NCBI GenBank assembly: GCA_034687125.1
Contig: JAQGBZ010000011.1
Coordinates: 124,001 to 188,000 of the forward strand
Source: Neelides folsomi
Taxonomy: Eukaryota; Arthropoda; Collembola; Neelipleona; Neelidae
Reading direction: 5' to 3'
Length of the DNA: 64,000 bases
Shown: in pieces, positions 58,401-64,000 of the stretch
Layout of the letters: each line of letters opens with the position of its first letter
Numbering within the stretch: the stretch's first letter is position 1
Translations under genes and position numbers: made by a program
Notes under the pieces: generated by a model
The model's input: the letters and a program-made list of their open reading frames with translations, nothing else
Databases searched by the model: none
What the model was told of the DNA's origin: nothing

Positions 58401-58801
58401 CAATCGCAGTCTGGGCCCTGGAAATTGTTGGACTTGAATGGCTCAGTTGATCAAAACCGCTCCTCTTTCCAGCAGCAATCAGATTGTGATTTGGATAGGG
58501 CGGAGGGAGGGAAGGATTCCTTGGATTCCCGCTACAAAGCAAATAGTCGGAACCACTTAATTAATTATTAGGTTGCTATTGAAAGAACGGACCTGGGTGA
58601 AGGCCTGTAGCCTGGAAGAAAAGGAGCATTTCGGTCAGACGAAAACGACTCGACCAACTCATCCTTGATACGTTCTCGGTTAGGCCAGCACTCAGGCCGA
58701 TTGCCCATTCTTTCGAGGACGGTGCCGATTGTGCCATTTCCCAAAGGTGAAGCAGTCATCCCATTATTTGGCCAGTTATGATTGTTACGTGTCCCATTCA
58801 T
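55332..58801 (-). CDS. Coiled-coil, Pro/Gln-rich protein, ten exons; centrosomal CSPP1/CCDC66-like at best
   Basis: Exons in transcript order are 58801-58593, 58531-58296, 58115-57876, 57724-57572, 57515-56934, 56885-56668, 56269-56066, 56010-55806, 55694-55590 and 55486-55332. All ten join in frame (2307 nt, 768 residues), the main evidence that they are one gene. Residues 150-190 are helical and charged (SYRRDLERQIEQSNQRK), about 300-470 are Gln/Pro/His-rich, and 547-610 form a strong Lys/Glu/Arg coil (WRAELEKQVAEKRIRDEKR). A helical tail ends AEWKS. The two coil motifs (Y/W-x-x-x-L-x-x-Q-I/V) recall microtubule or centrosome proteins such as CSPP1 and CCDC66, but I cannot fix the family. 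The first ATG is plausible, but further 5' exons are possible. Introns are 48-398 bp. Confidence 0.75.
55590..55694 (-). CDS. Coiled-coil gene, exon 9
   Basis: The 105-nt exon encodes EVEEPSFSAYPIKSSTSVSS and KENLNTET. Acceptor catatttag, donor ACGG|gtacgg, phase 1 both ends. Acidic and Ser-rich. Confidence 0.6.
55806..56010 (-). CDS. Coiled-coil gene, exon 8
   Basis: It enters in phase 0 after a 55-bp intron, encodes GIRLLIKDESLNKPKEAKK to GTESTEHK, and exits in phase 1 at a GC donor (AAAG|gcaatt). Without that splice the frame adds GNF and stops at 55795-55797. Confidence 0.65.
56066..56269 (-). CDS. Coiled-coil gene, exon 7: main coil
   Basis: 68 codons in phase 0 at both ends, encoding TSEDLPSAEVKQALWRAEL and a continuous Lys/Glu/Arg/Gln helix to NQRRPK. 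This is the best-looking coiled coil of the protein. Confidence 0.8.
56668..56885 (-). CDS. Coiled-coil gene, exon 6
   Basis: Encodes DEGLGRIEESRSRSYEENW through KGENAIKQHSWQ, very hydrophilic. It follows a 48-bp intron (donor GAAA|gtaaat, acceptor tttcgttag) and exits in phase 0 before gtatga. Confidence 0.7.
56934..57515 (-). CDS. Coiled-coil gene, exon 5: Gln/Pro/His-rich
   Basis: The 582-nt exon encodes PEPPFIKLGHNLS, then glutamine-rich runs (QTPQQQLQALGYRG, QPLQQQQYLVLPP, QPQQLPQQHPQHL). All six frames are open over much of it because of the repeated CAG/CAA codons; the plus-strand Ala/Val-rich frame is its shadow. Confidence 0.75.
57572..57724 (-). CDS. Coiled-coil gene, exon 4
   Basis: Encodes PKNSPEREEALISPTVNPHS and RVGQSQVKKRVSPCSPSLMK. 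Acceptor aaattatag, donor AAAG|gttcgt (weak), phase 1 both ends. A stronger donor (cga|gtaagc, 57614-57609) inside it would leave the frame and may be used in other transcripts. Confidence 0.6.
57876..58115 (-). CDS. Coiled-coil gene, exon 3
   Basis: Encodes RDEVSEQRAKKESYRRDLER and a Pro-rich tail (PIPEPYNHPPVAPRLK). Acceptor attctccag, donor CAAC|gtatgt, phase 1 at both ends. The first half is clearly helical. Confidence 0.75.
58296..58531 (-). CDS. Coiled-coil gene, exon 2
   Basis: Encodes GNPRNPSLPPPYPNHN to IWPTMGTPL, low complexity and rich in Asn, Pro and Gly. Acceptor ctttgtag, donor TTG|gtacgt, exit phase 1. Confidence 0.7.
58593..58801 (-). CDS. Coiled-coil gene, exon 1 as seen
   Basis: Encodes MNGTRNNHNWPNNGMTAS to LPGYRPSP and exits in phase 2 before gtccgt. 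The frame is also open upstream of the ATG, and ttatattag just before it could be an acceptor, so the N-terminus is not certain. Confidence 0.65.
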
Positions 58802-59688
58802 TTTTACTAATATAAATGTTAAATAACTCTATATTATTTATTTATTATAAATGACAAAACATAAAAAAGGAGCATGAAAGAAATAAGAAATTGCTTAAAA
58901 TAATAATATAAGGAATACGTCAATTAACTATTTTTTGTTTTTCTTATACGTTATGTAGCTAGGAAGCTTAAAAGTTCCAAAATTGCACTAATAGCATGTT
59001 AATTATAATGCACTTTCACATTCCTATAATTCATAAAGTTTAACAATTAAGTCAAATAAAGAGAAATTATGCTAATGCATATGATGGTACTAATCCCTAT
59101 CCTGAGATAAGGAAAGATCCTTATCATCATCAATTAAATAGAAAATTTTGAAAAAATTAAGGATTGAAAATCACCGCCAACTTCTTAAAAAATTTGTGAA
59201 AAAATAGTTACCTATATGGAACATTCTCACATATTACATACTACATATTACTATTATATACTAGTTATATGGTAGTTATACTATCTGTAGTGGAATCTTA
59301 TTTAAGACTTTCTTGTAAAAAAAAGTTTCTTAAAAATTTTATGTCATTAGTCATGAGAAAAACCTCGGATTTTGCATATCCGGAGAAAACAGAGTAAAAA
59401 GTGTCTCAATTCGCTGCCTGGTTTCTTGGAATTTGTGGTTGAGGGATGAGGCATTGAGAATTCCGTTAGACAGTTTGAGTGCGAATCGAATGGCATTGGA
59501 ATTCAAGCGTCAGTGTGTGTGTGTTTAGTGGAAGAGAGGATGTTTCAAAGGGAAGTCCATACGGGCGCAGACTCTGCCCATTGAAAGATTTTAAAGAGTG
59601 CAGTGGAACGGTTTTCTCTGGCCAAGGTATATGTGGGTGGCTCTGTTCTTAGGTGAGAAGAATGGTACATGTTCAGTGGTATAACTCG

Positions 59689-59757
59689 GCCGCCCGACTC
59701 CTGTCTGTCTCCTAGTCAGAATGTTCCCGGTCTGACGGAGTCATGCCGCCCGACTCC
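59689..59757. repeat. 13-bp direct repeat flanking a GC-rich hairpin
   Basis: GCCGCCCGACTCC occurs at 59689-59701 and again at 59745-59757. Between them GTCAGA and TCTGAC pair around a 10-base loop, and outer GACTCC and GGAGTC can also pair. The role is unknown; it lies 0.9 kb upstream of the coiled-coil gene. Confidence 0.7.
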
Positions 59758-62201
59758 ACTCAACGGTCGCAAAGAACCTTCCATGGTGCTGTAATCTTTG
59801 GGATACTCATTCAGAGACGAGTCATTGGGAGAAACTCATCCTCTTGAGCCTGACACACAACCAGAAATGTGATTATTCCACCTCACTCGTCCTCTCATTT
59901 CAGTTCATTTCTTCTCAGTTCTCCCCCCACCAAGCCGGACTTTCTCCAGTGGTCCTCGTAACGCTAATGTGGCGGAAGTGTGGAGGTCTTGAATTTTGAT
60001 TCTCGCCTGGTTTCCTCCCATCGGCCGGAATTGCCCTTTGTTTGTGCCGAAGTTAATTAGGTGTGAGTGAGAGGAGATATTTTTAAATTAGAAGATTCCT
60101 CTGGAAGGAAAAAATATCCCGAGTGTCAATGTTGTCTCCAAATAAGGACAAGTGAATTCTAAAATTGGACATGGAAGTGGCAGCGGAGGAAAACGTACAA
60201 CCCTTTCCAGGATTTCAACCCGTGGCAATTCGATGCCTCCCTCAGACCCAGAAGCTGCGTTACATCTGTCTTCGGATGATAACCAATCCATATCCTTTTC
60301 AAACAAAAATACACATTTTAAATACCGAATAAATTAGTTCAATTAATTAATATTTTTAAATATATTAATAATTATACATTTTAGTTTATTTTTAACGGTT
60401 AAATTCGAAGTTTAAATTTGAAAATTTTATTAAACAATTTAGAGTAATTAGTTAAATGCTTACAAATGAACCTTAAAATTCACGATTCATTCGATATTTT
60501 AGGCTTTAGTACGATTATATGAATACCGATATTAAAATGGGTATTTATTAGCAAATTTTTGTTAATAATACAAATACGTTTATCGTAAAAAGAATACTAT
60601 ATTTCCAAATCGATCAAAAATTCTCATATTTTTATTTTATGAGAAAATAAGGATTTTAAATTAATGACTTCAGTATTCAAATATATTTTAATTAATACGA
60701 GAGTGGAGTGTGTTGTTTATACTTTTAGGTAAGCGAATTTTGGAAGATATACAAATATTAGTTTAAAATATGTATGTTATCTCCAATATGCTTTATATAT
60801 TTTTCAATTTTGCCAAAAAGTTAGTTTATCATTTATATTAAATTTCTTCCTGAATATAGGATCCAATATAAGAAATACTCTCATTGGTACTTTCGCGTCG
60901 TTTTTCTTCTCATTCAATGAGGCATGTTAAAAATTAATAAATATTTAATTAAAATTACAGTCTTTAATACAGACAACATAACTATTGTAGTGTACGTGAA
61001 CAAGGCGTAAAATAATTGAGCAATGATAATAACATTTAATATAACGTTATGTCTGTCGGCTCTGAATACTAGGGTGGTTTAAACGAACATTTAGCAAGAG
61101 CTTTATTTACATTTACCAGACCCTTAAGGTATGGAACCGAATATCACAGGTTTTCACATTGTCGTCAATGATGTATTAGGAAAGAATGCAAACAATTCGG
61201 TTTGGCTAGTAGGTAAATTCGATTTTCCTTTTTACGCAAATACAAAAACAGGAGAGATTTAAATTGATTTATTTTATGTATTATTAAAACTCAGAATAAT
61301 ATTGGTTTTAGTATAAGAGATAGGTTATAAAAAGTTATACATAATATAAAATTTAATTTAATATACCTAATACATGTTTAATTTAAGGAATATCTCCTCA
61401 TTTTACTTTGATAGAATCATTACTTATTCACTCTCATCTTCCATTATGTATATTAACGACACGGCAAATTTATTACACATTCAAGCTTGAGTGCTCGTAC
61501 TCGACTTTAAACGAATAAGCATCTATACAAAATGCATGGATTATATGTATACTCGTACATACATTCATACGAATGGAATGTAACTTATGTAATCTGGGTT
61601 CGCTTGGAGGTTTCGAATTATAGCATTAATGCTTTTTATAGCTTCTCAAAAGGTCTTAGAAAGAAAGAAGATTTTGGGAGTTTTGTAATATAAAAGTAAA
61701 AGATTGCCGAATTAATTCCGAATGCTTTCCCTTTCAATTTGAGAACGCTTTCAAAGATTCTTAGGTTCGTGTCTATAATAAAGATAAGATAACCAGGTTT
61801 TCAATTCCACCCATATTTGACTTTCTTCCTGTCAATTTAACTCCCGACTCCTGAGATTCGAATTGGGAAATTGCGGAGTAGGGATATTTGAAAACTTTTT
61901 GATTATTCTAATTCCGACCCTTCTCTAGAGGCTCAAATGGGGAATTTGGAATAGAGTAATGGGAGGAAAATGCGTTTGTATCGATTTTAAATGAATCTCA
62001 CATTTATGAGGAGGCGAGTATTTTTGCTCAGAGCCCCCGAACGAGATGGAGATAAAGATAAGGTCGAATGTAGATAGGTACATAATACATTTCTGGGTAT
62101 TTGCCTCAACCGGGAGAGCATAAAAGTCAGAGTCCAGAGTGTGGGAAAATGTGAGGCCTTCATCATAAAGAGATTAGGGTGAGTTGATTGCTCTGATCCA
62201 G

Positions 62202-62575
62202 ATTTCAATTCTCTCCCACGTCGTATATCTTGGAGGTGTTTGGTGAGTGAGTCCGGTCACCCCTTGCTGTGTGGACGTGATTTCTCCGCCCTCACCTATG
62301 GTATATCGATCACGGGAACTTGGGCCAAGAACTACCTGGTTGGCGGAGAGACCCAGGTCGACTGAATATTGATTTTCCTACAGGTTGAAGTCCTCAACTA
62401 TGCAGAAAGCAGAATGAATAATTGATTTTTTGTCTCGCTCTCCTCCCTGTCAGTCAAGGAGAGGAAGCTCATTTGGCTAGAAGAAACCGTTCCCCATCCA
62501 GACCCACTAATCCACCCATATAAAAACAAACCCAAAAAGTCCAAAACCGACTTCATCATAGGCTCAAAGTATTAG
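62202..62575 (+). other. Candidate pair of plus-strand exons, unproven
   Basis: 62202-62242 (after tctgatccag, before gtgagt) and 62454-62575 (after ctcctccctgtcag) join in phase 1 to read FQFSPTSYILEVF, VKERKLIWLEETVPHPDPL and on to a TAG. The second acceptor is excellent. No start exon or known family was found, and the minus strand of the intron between them also looks open, so this is only a hint. Confidence 0.15.
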
Positions 62576-64000
62576 TGGGAGAGTTATTGTCTCATTCGGC
62601 TCATATTTTTCCTCTGAGCTCATCCATTGGCAGCTGCGTCCTTCCTCATCATTACGCCTAGACACATTAAAATATTTGCTTACTCAGCCACTGGCCATTT
62701 CCTCAACAAGATGCTTGAATGGGAAGCATTCATTTCGGACGAGCCATTTCATGAAGCTCGGGACTCCTTTGGATAATTTAATAGAAAAAGCATGTGCGAG
62801 CTACATTATCTTATGCCATGCCAATGCATTATTAAGGGCACACGTAACGACTCCTATTTCGGATGCCGAACCCGAGCCATGGATGTCAATTATCGGCTTT
62901 AAAGTGTAATTAACGGCAGAGTGTGTTGGGAGTTTGGGAAAATTACAGAAATGGGTCTTTTTTATTTTTTATCAGTTAGTAAAACAAGCGAGAGGAACGG
63001 AATCCAAAGTTGGTTGAACTGTTTGAGTTTCTCACTTCCCGCGCATTGAGTGCTTCCATTCCGCTCTCCCCATTTTATTCGAGGTTTTTTGTCAAATTGA
63101 AATTATATACCCATTTAGGAAACCAAAAGTACATACAGTAGGAAGATACCAATTACAAGAGTGTGTTTCCCTCTCTTTGGGCCAGTCAATAAATGTTGGA
63201 AAGGACGTTAAAATAATTTATTTTATGAACGAGGAGACACGAGACTTGGCTGTGAGAGAGCGAAGAGAACAGGGAGATATCCGTTGGAGAACATTAACAT
63301 GAGCTAACATTTACATTTGAGGAAGATTCTTTTGGGAGAAAAGTCGAGCTTTGCCTATGAGAGGTAGAAAGCGTATGGAGTGAAGGAAAGGTTCTCTCTG
63401 GAGCTTCCCCAAGAAAAACATCTCTACCCCGTCGAGCAGGGTAGCTTTTAGGACAAACAAATCCTTCGACATATTATAATGCCACTTCACCATTCAGAGA
63501 GAAAGGCATTTGATTATATTTTGAATTTAAATTCTCTCCGGTGAAACCTTCAGTAAATATTCAAAATGTATGCATTAAGAATGTATGAATAAACGATAGG
63601 TAGACAGACGTAGGATGGATTTTCACAAAGTGAGTGTCAACAATATGTTTCAGGTTTATTGCAATACAGTATAGAGAATAATCAAGTTGAGCTTTTTGCT
63701 CTTTTTTTCTTTTATGCCATTAAAAATTGGATGTTCAGAATGCCCGTTTTTATCATTTATATTTACAAGCAAAAAATACTTTTTTTATTTTAAAGAGGAA
63801 AATTTACTATTGTAATTATGATGCATGCTTTATTGTTTGTAAGTTTGGGTTCTATGATATTCCATAATCCAATTCCAACTTTGCAGACAATTTCTCTTCG
63901 CATGCATTTTTAATCGAGCAAAAACGTGAATTTACTCCTTTTCCTAGTCTTCTAACTCACTTCTTTTCCTTGTCTCGTCAGTAAACATTTAATTTGAAGT

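Larger units (their letters stand above)
58802..64000. other. Right flank without a secure gene
   Basis: Should include the promoter and any 5' exons of the minus-strand coiled-coil gene. A GC-richer block at about 59400-60330 holds a hairpin and direct repeat (59689-59757). About 60340-61600 is very AT-rich and empty. About 62180-62580 is GC-richer, with splice-like sites and short protein-like frames on both strands that I cannot resolve. From 62600 to the end I recognise nothing. Confidence 0.5.

Noticed and set aside
60088-60337. Short frames on both strands (DMDWLSSEDRCN minus, GHGSGSGGKRTTLSRI plus)
   Set aside because: Neither has convincing splice sites or a known family, and both cannot be real; left as unresolved sequence.

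Overview
The window is a piece of an animal nuclear genome. It is AT-rich, intron-rich and very probably from an arthropod. The reasons are spliced genes with GT-AG introns, introns from 48 bp to 22.8 kb, microsatellites, small terminal-inverted-repeat DNA transposons, and a TRIM9 protein whose first exons read like the insect form. A copepod-like crustacean would fit the base composition, but the species cannot be told from the sequence.

Layout. (1) 1-1451: mostly empty sequence, with one doubtful short ORF and a long (AG)n microsatellite just ahead of TRIM9. (2) 1452-49050, plus strand: a complete TRIM9-type E3 ubiquitin ligase gene. Its nine coding exons join with consistent splice phases into 746 codons spread over 47.6 kb. 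The introns hold three short DNA-transposon relics (a pogo-like element with a nested fold-back, a TA-flanked MITE, and a hAT-type MITE with an 8-bp target duplication) and an antisense relic resembling the CXXC zinc-finger protein CFP1. (3) 51644-54558, minus strand: a complete MCM5 gene, the replicative helicase subunit, in eight coding exons (739 codons) with introns of 85-124 bp. TRIM9 and MCM5 are tail to tail, 2.6 kb apart. (4) 55332-58801, minus strand: a ten-exon gene for a 768-residue coiled-coil, Pro/Gln-rich protein. It has very short introns and one GC-AG intron, and vaguely resembles centrosomal proteins of the CSPP1/CCDC66 kind. It ends 0.77 kb upstream of MCM5. (5) 58802-64000: no secure gene, only a GC-rich hairpin and weak candidate exons.

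The genes do not form a pathway. TRIM9 is a neuronal ubiquitin ligase that binds microtubules and receptors, MCM5 is a housekeeping S-phase gene, and the third is probably cytoskeletal. The clearest contrast is architectural: a huge, transposon-containing neuronal gene beside two compact housekeeping-type genes. I saw no virus-like element, CRISPR array, tRNA or rRNA gene.
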